From positions 1 through 63,635 of the forward strand of contig JAYPEK010000021.1 in assembly GCA_038125725.1 (NCBI GenBank): a DNA stretch of 63,635 nt. The letters are read 5' to 3'. The position numbers were made by a program, and so were the translations under genes. Below the pieces are notes generated by a model. That model did not search any database. It was not told the origin of the DNA and was given only the letters and a program-made list of their open reading frames with translations. Every line of letters starts with the position of its first letter. Position 1 is the first letter of the stretch. This DNA is from TMED8 sp038125725 (GTDB taxonomy: Bacteria; Pseudomonadota; Alphaproteobacteria; Rhodospirillales; Casp-alpha2). Positions 1 to 7,527 of this stretch are shown here, one piece after another.

Positions 1-8
1 ATCCTCCG

Positions 9-449
9 TTAGAATACAGGCTCAGGCGTCCCAAATGTTTTGATGACGGACAGCTCGGCGCCATGACCCTGCTGCAAGGCGGCGATGGCGCCCAGGATGC
101 GGTGTTCGCCATGGCTGATCTCGGCGCAGTTGGGCATGCGGATATCGACGTTGCCGTAGCCCGCCGTGGCAAGGACGGTCATCAATCCGTCGAGCGCCGG
201 ATAAGCGGCCTTGGCACCGGCTAGCTTGAAGCCGGTATTGAGGAACTCGTGCGCGTTGGTGTCGTCGGTGTGCGCGCGGACCCATAGCCGCAGCGCCCAA
301 AGCACCAGCTTCTCGCCAAATGGCAGCTCGGCGAAAGCCGGCGGGATCATCGATCGAAAAGGTGTCATGACGTAGATGGCGGGCTCTTGCGGGGTCGCTT
401 GTGGGGTTTGTGGCGGCGCAGGCGCCGCGTTTGTCGGTTCGAATGGCAA
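9..449 (-). CDS. Conserved hypothetical protein
   Basis: A 146-residue protein that I do not recognise. The first 27 residues are Pro/Ala/Gln-rich and look disordered. The rest is a compact, probably helical domain with the segments FGEKLVLWALRLWVRAH and MPNCAEISHGEHRILGAIAAL. There is no signal peptide or membrane segment. The listed start is TTG, and the first in-frame ATG is at 368 (MTPFRSMIPP), which would give 119 residues. Neither start has a clear ribosome binding site. The stop lies at the very edge of the window, so its downstream neighbour is unseen. It is transcribed away from the GAF gene across about 210 bases in which I see no clear feature. Confidence 0.6.
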   Translation of the reverse strand: MPFEPTNAAPAPPQTPQATPQEPAIYVMTPFRSMIPPAFAELPFGEKLVLWALRLWVRAHTDDTNAHEFLNTGFKLAGAKAAYPALDGLMTVLATAGYGNVDIRMPNCAEISHGEHRILGAIAALQQGHGAELSVIKTFGTPEPVF

Positions 450-660
450 CGGTTGTATTGCAAGTGAGAATGATTTTCAATTGCATTTTTCAACTTTTTT
501 TGATCTCGGGATTTCGGCGCGGCAATGCCCCATCGCGGATGACCGGCGGCGGCTTTCTGGTGTTTGCCGTTGACGCCATGCTGCGAGGCTCTAAGCTTCC
601 AGGCGGTGGCTGCGGGTGTTTCGCGGCCGAAAATTCTTCGAAAAGCGGATTTCTGTTCAA

Positions 661-1182
661 ATGCACGACCAATCTGAAAACCGTCGCGACCCAAGTGCTG
701 AGTTGGCGGCGCTTGCGGATGTGATGTGCGCCGGTTCCGACGCCGGCCAGCCGTCGCGGCTGTTCGACGCGGCCGAGCGTGCGCTCGGCCAGGTCATCGG
801 CCACAAGCTGTTCACCCTGCTGCGGGTGCATCCGGGCGGCGAGTTGGAGCGGGCCTACACCAACATGCCCGACGCCTATCCCGTTGCCGGGCGCAAGAAG
901 ATGGGGCCGACGCCCTGGGGCAAACACGTGATCGAAGGCCAGAAGCCTTACCTCGGCCGCAATGCGGACGACATCCGCTGGGCCTTCTTCGATCATGAAC
1001 TGATCGAGAGCCTCGGCTGCCGCTCGGTGATCAACGTGCTGATCCAATGGGACGGGCGGTTGCTCGGCACCATCAACATGCTGCACAAGGAAGATTTCTA
1101 TGAAGAGGACGACCTGGACCGTGCCCGGCCTTTTGCGCAGGCGCTGGTGCCGGCGTTCCTAACCCAGGAAGATGGAGACTGA
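661..1182 (+). CDS. GAF-domain protein
   Basis: A 173-residue soluble protein that is essentially a single GAF domain. The segment LGQVIGHKLFTLLRVHPGGELERAY and the closing LGTINMLHKEDFYEEDDLD match the GAF fold's ends, and no output domain follows. Such stand-alone GAF proteins may bind a small ligand, but the ligand cannot be read from sequence. An upstream in-frame ATG at 616 would add 15 basic residues; I prefer 661 because the domain begins soon after. Its stop (1180-1182) is one base from the amidohydrolase ATG at 1184, so the two are very likely co-transcribed and the GAF protein may serve that catabolic cluster. Confidence 0.75.
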   Translation: MHDQSENRRDPSAELAALADVMCAGSDAGQPSRLFDAAERALGQVIGHKLFTLLRVHPGGELERAYTNMPDAYPVAGRKKMGPTPWGKHVIEGQKPYLGRNADDIRWAFFDHELIESLGCRSVINVLIQWDGRLLGTINMLHKEDFYEEDDLDRARPFAQALVPAFLTQEDGD

Positions 1183-1183
1183 C

Positions 1184-2416
1184 ATGACCGGGATTCTGTT
1201 CACCAACGCCAAGGTGCTGGACGCGGCGGCGGGCAAACTCTTGCCGAAACAAAACGTCTATGTGGCGAACGGCCGCATCAAGTCGGTTTCCGACAAGGCG
1301 CCCAAGGTGCCGAAGAGCGCGCGCACCATCGACCTCAAGGGCAAGGTGCTGATGCCGGGGCTGTGCGACGGCCATGTGCACGTGACGGCGGTGACGCCCG
1401 ATTTCGCCGCGCTGGCGCGCTTCTCGCCGTTCTATACGGCGGCACGCACGGCCGACGTGCTGGAAGGCATGCTGATGCGTGGTTTCACCACCGTGCGCGA
1501 TGCCGGCGGTGCCGACTATGGCCTGGCGATGGCGGTCGAGGAAGGTCACATGCGCGGCCCCCGCATCCTGTTCTGCGGCAAGGCCTTGTCGCAGACCGGC
1601 GGGCATGGCGACGTCCGCAGCGCAGGCGAAAACCAAGATTTCGAGGGCTGCTTCTGTTGCCCGGGTCTCGGCCGCATTGCCGACGGCGTCGATGCCATGC
1701 GCCACGCGGCACGTGACGAGATCCGCAAAGGCGCGACGCACATCAAGCTGATGGTGTCGGGCGGCATTTCGACACCCACCGACCGCGTCGACAGCACACA
1801 GTTCTCGCTCGATGAAATCACCGCCGCCGTGCAGGAAGCGGAGGCCGCCAATCTCTATGCCATGGCGCATGCCTATACCTCGCGCGCCATCAACCGCGCG
1901 CTCGAGTGCGGCGTGCGTTCCATCGAGCACGGCAACCTTCTGGATGAAAGCAGCATCGAACTGTTCGTCAAGAAAGGCGCTTACTATGTGCCGACGCTCT
2001 CCACCTACGACGCCTTCGCCGAACGCGGCTGGGAAGCGGGAAGCCCGCCGGAGCTGATGGCTAAGCTGGGCGACGTGCTGGACGCCGGCGCCAACGCCTT
2101 GAAGCTGGCCTACGAAGGCGGGGTCAAGCTGGTCTACGGCACCGACCTTCTAGGCGCCATGCATTCCAACCAGTTGCGGGAGTTCAAGCTGCGTTCGGCC
2201 GTCGTGCCCAATGACGACCTGATCCGCGGCGCCACCGTCAATGCTGCCGAACTGTTCCGAATGGAAGACGAGATCGGCGCGGTCAAGCCGGGGCTCAGGG
2301 CCGATCTGTTGGTCGTCAATGGCGATCCGCTGAAGGATATCGGGGTCCTGCAGGACCCGGACAAATACCTGAAGGCGGTGATGAAGGACGGCGTCTTCTA
2401 TAAGGACGAACTCTAG
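1184..2416 (+). CDS. Metal-dependent amidohydrolase (imidazolonepropionase/prolidase-like)
   Basis: A 410-residue amidohydrolase-superfamily enzyme that hydrolyses a C-N bond in an unidentified small cyclic or amide substrate in the cytoplasm. The metal-site residues appear in order: HVH in GLCDGHVHVT, a candidate carboxylated Lys in THIKLMVSGG, His in AMAHAYTSRA, His in SIEHGNLLD and Asp in VYGTDLLGAM. The N- and C-terminal beta-sandwich segments (ILFTNAKVLD and ADLLVVNGDPL) are present, so the protein is full length. An in-frame ATG at 1172 overlaps the GAF gene, but 1184 has GGAGA just upstream. The gene sits beside hydantoinase, flavoenzyme and TRAP genes, which fits heterocycle or peptide-like substrate use. 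Confidence 0.88.
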   Translation: MTGILFTNAKVLDAAAGKLLPKQNVYVANGRIKSVSDKAPKVPKSARTIDLKGKVLMPGLCDGHVHVTAVTPDFAALARFSPFYTAARTADVLEGMLMRGFTTVRDAGGADYGLAMAVEEGHMRGPRILFCGKALSQTGGHGDVRSAGENQDFEGCFCCPGLGRIADGVDAMRHAARDEIRKGATHIKLMVSGGISTPTDRVDSTQFSLDEITAAVQEAEAANLYAMAHAYTSRAINRALECGVRSIEHGNLLDESSIELFVKKGAYYVPTLSTYDAFAERGWEAGSPPELMAKLGDVLDAGANALKLAYEGGVKLVYGTDLLGAMHSNQLREFKLRSAVVPNDDLIRGATVNAAELFRMEDEIGAVKPGLRADLLVVNGDPLKDIGVLQDPDKYLKAVMKDGVFYKDEL

Positions 2417-2419
2417 GCC

Positions 2420-3205
2420 TCAATCCTCGAACAGGTGTTCCAGCGCCATGTCGCTGACCTCGCCGACCAGGCCCTCGGTGTCCTGGCGCAGCAGCACCGC
2501 CAACAGGTTTTTGCGGAACAGATCGATATGGCGGTCGGATAGGGCCGCGATCTGCTTCTGATCCTTGGCGGCGAGGGCGTCGAGCATGTCGCGGTGGTCG
2601 GCGGTGATGCTGTCCATGCGCGCCTCCCAGTCCTCGGCCTGGCGGTACATGGTGCCGATGGCCGACAACCTGGCCCCCTCGCTCAGCACCCGATTGTAGG
2701 TGCTGGTCAGGAACGAATTTCCCGCGCCGGCCGCCAGCGCCATGTGGAAGGCGATGTTCAGCTCCGGCAGTGACGGCACGTCGCTCTTGGCAATGGCTTT
2801 CTCGAAAGCGGCCTCCGCCGCGCGGGCGGCCTCGACGTGGCCCTTGTTGGAACGCGCCGCGCTCAGCACCAGGACGGCTTTCTGGATGATGCGGATGCAC
2901 TCGAAAAAGTCGCTGACCGATTCCAGCAGGATCGGTTTCACCTGGGCGCTCTGGTGGCGTCGCAACTCGACCAGGCCGTCGGCGGCGAGCTTGCGGATGG
3001 CCTCGCGCACCGGCGTGCGGCTGACACCGAAGCGGTTGACCAGGGCGGCTTCGTCCAACACCGATTGCGGTGCGATGGTCAGCGCCAGGATTTCGCGTTT
3101 CAGGCTGGCGTGAATGTCGTCCGCCAGAGATGCGTTCGCTGCCTGTCTGTCGTTGCCGTTCGTTTGTGCCACCCGGTGGCTCCCCGTTCTTTTGCTTTGG
3201 ATCAT
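2420..3205 (-). CDS. GntR-family regulator, FCD subfamily
   Basis: A 261-residue transcription regulator. The winged helix-turn-helix covers roughly residues 25-90, with the GntR signature FGVSRTPVREAIRKLAADGLV. A helical FCD ligand-binding domain follows, with conserved histidines (FHMAL, ADHRDML, DRHIDLF) expected to hold a metal near the effector. It is divergent from the flavoenzyme gene across 108 bases that contain a GTATAC palindrome overlapping the likely promoter. It is therefore the best candidate for the regulator of that promoter and of the other GTATAC-bearing promoters. The start was set at ATG 3205 (MIQSKRTGS); a longer version to 3244 is less likely. It converges with the amidohydrolase gene, 3 bases apart. 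Confidence 0.9.
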   Translation of the reverse strand: MIQSKRTGSHRVAQTNGNDRQAANASLADDIHASLKREILALTIAPQSVLDEAALVNRFGVSRTPVREAIRKLAADGLVELRRHQSAQVKPILLESVSDFFECIRIIQKAVLVLSAARSNKGHVEAARAAEAAFEKAIAKSDVPSLPELNIAFHMALAAGAGNSFLTSTYNRVLSEGARLSAIGTMYRQAEDWEARMDSITADHRDMLDALAAKDQKQIAALSDRHIDLFRKNLLAVLLRQDTEGLVGEVSDMALEHLFED

Positions 3206-3244
3206 TATCGACGGACGGACAGTATGCGTCGAGTGCAGAAGCAC

Positions 3245-3280
3245 TTGACAGGCTCACACGTTCCCTCGTATCGTATACAT
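3245..3280 (+). promoter_or_regulatory. Promoter with GTATAC operator upstream of the flavoenzyme gene
   Basis: TTGACA at 3245-3250 is followed after 18 bases by TATCGT (3269-3274), a plausible sigma-70 promoter. The palindromic box ATCGTATACAT (3270-3280) lies over the -10 element, a position suited to repression. FadR-type GntR proteins commonly bind GTATAC-centred palindromes, and a GntR gene is divergent here. Assignment is by pattern only. Confidence 0.55.
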
Positions 3281-3313
3281 ATTAAATACAACATTCTTGA
3301 ACGGAATCCAGAC

Positions 3314-4483
3314 ATGGCGAGGTCCTACGATGTAGTCGTGGTCGGTGCCGGCGTGACAGGCGCCGCGACGGCCTATTTCCTGAAGAAAGCCGGCGTGGAG
3401 CGGGTGCTGATGCTCGACCGGCGCGGGATCGCGGCGGGCGGCACTGGCCGCAGCGCGGCGATCATCCGCCATCATTATTCGAACCCGCTGTTGGTGAAGC
3501 TGACCATGGACGGTGTCACGATCCTGAAGTCGTTGCCGGATGAGGTCGGGGCCGATCCGGGCTTCACCCAGGACGGCTGGTTCTTCTTGGTGCCGCCGGA
3601 CCTGATGGACGGCGCCAACGAAAACCTCGCCATGCAGCAGGGTCTCGGCGTGAAGACCGGCTTTCTGGCGGAAAGCGACTATCCCACCATGGTGCCGTGG
3701 CTGAATACCGACGGCGTCGGCGGTGTCGTGCATGAACCGGAAGGCGGCTACGTGGATCCGGTCATGGCGACCGAGGCTCTTGCCAAGGGATTCACCGACA
3801 TGGGCGGCGAGTTGCGCACCAATACGTCGTGCCGTGAATTGCGCCGCGACGGCGACCGCATCATCGGCGTTACCCTGGACGACGGCGAGATCGATGCCGG
3901 CGCGGTGGTCAATGCCGCCGGCCCCTGGTCGCATCTGTTCGCGCAGAGCGCCGATCTGGAGCTGCCGCTCCGCGTCGTGCGAGAGCAGGACACGATCTGG
4001 CAGGTCCGCCATCCGGCCGACATGCCCACGCAATCGATCTCCAACGCCGTCGACGCGATCTACATGCGGCCCATGGGTGAGGGGCGCTATGTCATCGGCC
4101 GCGGGTTCCCGAAGGAATACTTCGACACCGACCCCTATAACTTCAAGGAGACCGAGGACGATGATTTCGTGCGTGTCGTGTCGGAACGCTCCGAGAACCG
4201 CTTCCCGCCTTTCGCCGGTGCCAAGCTGGTGCATGGTTACGGTGCCACCTACGACGTCAGCCCCGACTGGTACCCCATCGTCGGCGCACGCGACGGCCTG
4301 GCGGGCTATTTCGATGCGTCGGGCGGCTCGGGACACGGTTTCAAGATCGGTTTCGGCATCGGCCGGCAACTGGCCGGATGGATCATCGACGGCACGGCGG
4401 CGGATGATTTCCGTGCGCTCAGCAACGACCGCTTCGCCGCCGGCAAGATGTTCCAGCAGAAGTACGGCGGCAACCGGGGCTGA
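3314..4483 (+). CDS. FAD-dependent amine/D-amino-acid oxidase (DadA/sarcosine-oxidase-like)
   Basis: A 389-residue DAO-family flavoenzyme expected to oxidise a secondary or D-amine to an imine. Residues 4-24 form the dinucleotide-binding fold with GAGVTG, followed by the family's GGTGRSAAIIRHHY segment and a C-terminal FAD-contacting GGSGHGFKIGFGIG. The substrate cannot be named: sarcosine, proline betaine derivatives, D-amino acids and similar compounds all fit. The start is the ATG at 3314, because the upstream in-frame sequence is the reverse of the GntR gene. It faces the minus-strand TRAP genes, 9 bases apart. An attractive link is that ATP-dependent hydantoinases release N-carbamoyl amino acids whose products this enzyme could oxidise. 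Confidence 0.85.
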   Translation: MARSYDVVVVGAGVTGAATAYFLKKAGVERVLMLDRRGIAAGGTGRSAAIIRHHYSNPLLVKLTMDGVTILKSLPDEVGADPGFTQDGWFFLVPPDLMDGANENLAMQQGLGVKTGFLAESDYPTMVPWLNTDGVGGVVHEPEGGYVDPVMATEALAKGFTDMGGELRTNTSCRELRRDGDRIIGVTLDDGEIDAGAVVNAAGPWSHLFAQSADLELPLRVVREQDTIWQVRHPADMPTQSISNAVDAIYMRPMGEGRYVIGRGFPKEYFDTDPYNFKETEDDDFVRVVSERSENRFPPFAGAKLVHGYGATYDVSPDWYPIVGARDGLAGYFDASGGSGHGFKIGFGIGRQLAGWIIDGTAADDFRALSNDRFAAGKMFQQKYGGNRG

Positions 4484-4492
4484 TGGGCTGCG

Positions 4493-5812
4493 TCAGGTGG
4501 GCTTGTTGAACAGGAAGTCCGGCAGCCAGAGCGCGATCTCCGGCAGCAGGGTGACAATGCCCACCGCGATGCACATGAGCACGAAGAACGGCAGCGCCGC
4601 GATGGCGACCCGCCCGATCGGGTGGCCTGTCAGTCCCTGCAGGACGAACAGGTTGAACCCGATAGGCGGCGTCACCTGGCCCAGTTCGACCATGATCACC
4701 AGATAGACGCCGAACCAGACCGGGTCGAAACCGGCCTGCAGGATCAGCGGCAGGGTGATCGGCAGGCTCATGACGACGATGGAGATGCCGTCCAGGAACA
4801 GCCCAAGCACGATGTAGAACACCGACAGGATCAGGATCAGGCCGATGGGCGACAGGTTGAGCGTGCCGATGGCCTTGGCGATGTTGGCCGGCACGTGCAG
4901 GTAGCCCATGGCCGTTGACAGGAATGCCGCGGCAATCAGGATGATGCAGACCATGCAAGACACCTTGACCGCGCCCATCAGCGATTCGACGAAGATGGCC
5001 CAGGTCATCTGGCGCATCAGCAGCGTCAGAATGATCGCCGCGGTGGCGCCGACGGCGGCCGCTTCCGACGGCGTCGCCAGGCCGGAATAGATCGAGCCCA
5101 GCACCAGGAACATTAGCACGATCACCGGCAACAGGTTGACCGCGCCCTTGAGGCGCTGACCGAAGGTCATGGTTTCCGACGATTTCGGCGACAGTTCCGG
5201 GTTCGCCATGCAGCGGGCAATGATGTAGGCGGAATAGAGCCCGGCGACCAGAAGGCCCGGGAATACGCCGGCGGCGAACAGCCGCGCCACCGAGACCTCG
5301 GCCAGGATGCCGTAGATGATCATCACGATCGAAGGCGGGATCAGGAGCCCCAGGCTACCGGCCCCGGCCAGTGAACCGATGGCCAGGTTGGTGTCGTAGT
5401 TGCGCCGGGCCAGTTCGGTGGTGGTGATCTTGCCGACCGTCGCCGTGGTCGCGGCGCTGGAGCCGGAAACGGCGGCGAACATGGTGCAGCCGAGCACGTT
5501 GGTGTGCAGCAACCGGCCCGGGATCATGTCCACCAGCGGCGCCAGACCGCGGAACAGGCGGTCGGATATGTCCGTTCGGAAGATGATTTCGCCCATCCAC
5601 ACGAACATGGGGATGGCTGCCAGTTCCCAGGTGCTGGCATAACGCCAGATGATCTTCACCGCGATCACGCCGACCCGGTGGGTGGACATGTCGAGCAACA
5701 GCATCAAGCCGGTGATGCTGACCAGCAACAGCCCCGCGAACACCCAGGTGCCGACGCCGAGAAAGAAAAAGATCAGGAGCAGGATGACGAGGCCGGCGAC
5801 GATGGCTTCCAT
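4493..5812 (-). CDS. dctM: TRAP transporter large membrane subunit
   Basis: A 439-residue integral membrane protein of the DctM family, the 12-helix ion-coupled permease of a tripartite ATP-independent periplasmic transporter. Typical family segments are GRLLHTNVLGCTMFAAVSGSSAATT, LAIGSLAGAGSLGLLIPPS and the late motif MVELGQVTPPIGFNLFVLQ. Length and hydropathy agree with the family. It is the last gene of dctP-dctQ-dctM, starting 4 bases after dctQ ends. The solute is unknown; the neighbouring hydantoinase and flavoenzyme genes suggest a carboxylated heterocycle or N-substituted amino acid. Confidence 0.93.
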   Translation of the reverse strand: MEAIVAGLVILLLIFFFLGVGTWVFAGLLLVSITGLMLLLDMSTHRVGVIAVKIIWRYASTWELAAIPMFVWMGEIIFRTDISDRLFRGLAPLVDMIPGRLLHTNVLGCTMFAAVSGSSAATTATVGKITTTELARRNYDTNLAIGSLAGAGSLGLLIPPSIVMIIYGILAEVSVARLFAAGVFPGLLVAGLYSAYIIARCMANPELSPKSSETMTFGQRLKGAVNLLPVIVLMFLVLGSIYSGLATPSEAAAVGATAAIILTLLMRQMTWAIFVESLMGAVKVSCMVCIILIAAAFLSTAMGYLHVPANIAKAIGTLNLSPIGLILILSVFYIVLGLFLDGISIVVMSLPITLPLILQAGFDPVWFGVYLVIMVELGQVTPPIGFNLFVLQGLTGHPIGRVAIAALPFFVLMCIAVGIVTLLPEIALWLPDFLFNKPT

Positions 5813-5816
5813 CGGC

Positions 5817-6329
5817 TTATTCCTCCCCGCCGCCGGACGTGATCATGTCGCCGCCCGTGGCGACGCGGACGAAATAGGCGAACAATTGAATAATGAACAA
5901 AATAATACCGAGCACCACGAGGCCTTCCGGGATCCACATGGGAATTTCGGCGATGCTTTCGCTGACCGCGCCCCGATCCCAGTCACGCTTCCAGTTGCGC
6001 CAGAAGTAGTAGAAGACGTAGCTCGACAGCACCAGCGTGGAGAACACGCAGACCAGTTCCAGCCCGCGCCGAACCGCGCCTTTGGTGCGGATCAGCAGGA
6101 TATTGACGCGGATCAGCGCGCCTTCCTCGAGCGAGTAGCCGAGCGCCAGGAAGGTCATGGCGGCGACGCCGTAACCGACGAACTCGTCGAGCACGAAGGT
6201 CGACGAATCGAAGAAGCTGCGGAGCACGATCTCCACCAGGATGTGGCAGACCATGAAGATCAGGATCGCAGCCGAAAGATAGGCCGCGAGTTTGGACAAC
6301 CTGAAGACGATATCTTGGAATAATTTCAT
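5817..6329 (-). CDS. dctQ: TRAP transporter small membrane subunit
   Basis: A 170-residue DctQ-type protein with four predicted membrane helices (around AAYLSAAILIFMVCHILVEI, VGYGVAAMTFLALGYSLE, LVCVFSTLVLSSYVFYYFW and LVVLGIILFIIQLFAYFV) and the usual RVNILL after helix 2. The start is ATG at 6329. A TTG at 6350 would add seven residues but lies in the loop of a 10-bp hairpin, so it is unlikely. It lies between dctP and dctM and together with DctM forms the membrane complex that takes solute from DctP. Confidence 0.9.
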   Translation of the reverse strand: MKLFQDIVFRLSKLAAYLSAAILIFMVCHILVEIVLRSFFDSSTFVLDEFVGYGVAAMTFLALGYSLEEGALIRVNILLIRTKGAVRRGLELVCVFSTLVLSSYVFYYFWRNWKRDWDRGAVSESIAEIPMWIPEGLVVLGIILFIIQLFAYFVRVATGGDMITSGGGEE

Positions 6330-6337
6330 GGGGAAGC

Positions 6338-6365
6338 CGGGCGCCGCCAATGAAAGCGGCGCCCG
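6338..6365 (-). terminator. Strong hairpin between dctP and dctQ
   Basis: CGGGCGCCGC (6338-6347) pairs perfectly with GCGGCGCCCG (6356-6365) around an 8-base loop. It lies directly after the dctP stop and before the dctQ start on the minus-strand transcript. There is no U-run, so it is more likely an mRNA-stabilising or partial-attenuation structure that raises DctP over DctQM than a full terminator. Confidence 0.65.
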
Positions 6366-6383
6366 ATCCTCGATCAGTGCGGC

Positions 6384-7382
6384 TTACTTGCCGATGGCCT
6401 TGTTGTATTCGGCCATGATCTTCTTGCCACGGTCGCCCATCTTCTCCAGCCAATCGCTGAGGGCGCCTTCGCCGGCCTTGCCGAGGGCGGCGAGGTAGTC
6501 GCTGGAAACGCCGGTCACCACGGTCATGCCGTTGGAACGCATGGTCTTGTAGTTGTTGGAGCGGCGGTTGGCGAGGCCGTCCCAGTTGTTTTTCTCGGTC
6601 GCCGCGGCGGCTTCGTCCACGGCCTTCTTCATGTCCGCCGACAGCCCGTCATAGGTGTCCTTGTTCATGTGCACCATGGAGAGCGGCAGCGCGTAGTTGA
6701 TTTCCGTGAAGTGGCTCAGGTGCTCCCAGAACTTGGCGTTGACGCCGCCTTCGGCGGACGTCAGCACGGCGTCGATTCCGCCGGTGGAGAGCTGCGGGAC
6801 AACGTCCGCCCAGGAGAGCTGGATCGGCGCGGCGCCGGCGGCCTTGAGGGTCTTGGTGCCGTTCGGATCGTAGGAACGGATACGAAGATTCTTGATCGCA
6901 TCGAGGCTGTCGAGCGGCTTCTTGCCCCACATGCCCGACGGCGGCCAGGCGCTGGCGTAGAGCAGCTTCTGGTTATTCTTGGCGAAAACTTCTTCGTAAT
7001 AGGGCTTCGCCACCTTGTAGAGGGCGTAGGCCTGTTCCACGTTGGCGGCCAGGAACGGCAGCGCCGGCATGGTGAAGATCGGGTCGAAGCCCTGCCAGGC
7101 GCCGGTGTAGCTGTCGGCCAACTGAATGGCGCCATCGCCCACCGCGTCGAAGTGATCCTTGGACTTGTAGCCGAGCGCGCCGCCGAGGTGCAGCGTGATT
7201 TCGATTTTGCCGCCGGAAAGCTCCTTCAGTTTGTCGGCGAAATACTTGTCGCCTTCACCGAAGATCGAGGACGCCTGGTATTCGTTGGCGAGATCCCATT
7301 TCATGTCGGCAGCGGCGGCAGTGCCGACGCTGAGCGCGGCCACCGCGCCGGCGGCCACAAGTTTGGTAACGAAAGAATTCAT
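6384..7382 (-). CDS. dctP: TRAP transporter solute-binding protein
   Basis: A 332-residue periplasmic binding protein of the DctP family. A classic signal peptide covers residues 1-24 (MNSFVTKLVAAGAV... ending TAAAA). The mature part has the DctP features FADKLKELSGGKIEI, the LRIRSYD strand with the Arg that usually binds the solute carboxylate, and STGGIDAVLTSAEGG. An AGGAGG-type ribosome site lies a few bases upstream of the ATG. It is the first gene of dctPQM and is separated from hyuB by about 145 bases. The solute is probably a carboxylate but cannot be identified from sequence. Confidence 0.92.
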   Translation of the reverse strand: MNSFVTKLVAAGAVAALSVGTAAAADMKWDLANEYQASSIFGEGDKYFADKLKELSGGKIEITLHLGGALGYKSKDHFDAVGDGAIQLADSYTGAWQGFDPIFTMPALPFLAANVEQAYALYKVAKPYYEEVFAKNNQKLLYASAWPPSGMWGKKPLDSLDAIKNLRIRSYDPNGTKTLKAAGAAPIQLSWADVVPQLSTGGIDAVLTSAEGGVNAKFWEHLSHFTEINYALPLSMVHMNKDTYDGLSADMKKAVDEAAAATEKNNWDGLANRRSNNYKTMRSNGMTVVTGVSSDYLAALGKAGEGALSDWLEKMGDRGKKIMAEYNKAIGK

Positions 7383-7416
7383 AATCCTTAACCCTCCTGG
7401 ATTTATCTGTCCGATC

Positions 7417-7442
7417 GCCCGCTCTCAACTTAACAGGCGGGC
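7417..7442 (-). other. Possible weak hairpin between hyuB and dctP
   Basis: GCCCGC (7417-7422) and GCGGGC (7437-7442) can pair around a 14-base loop in the 145-base gap after hyuB. There is no U-run. It could attenuate read-through from the hydantoinase genes into dctP. The support is weak; the rest of this gap shows nothing clear apart from the dctP ribosome binding site. Confidence 0.3.
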
Positions 7443-7527
7443 GTCGATGACATCGTTTTCGACAAAAGTCGTATTTTTACCAACGCCGTCAGCATTCTAG
7501 GCATAGCTGGACGAGGCTCGTCAATTG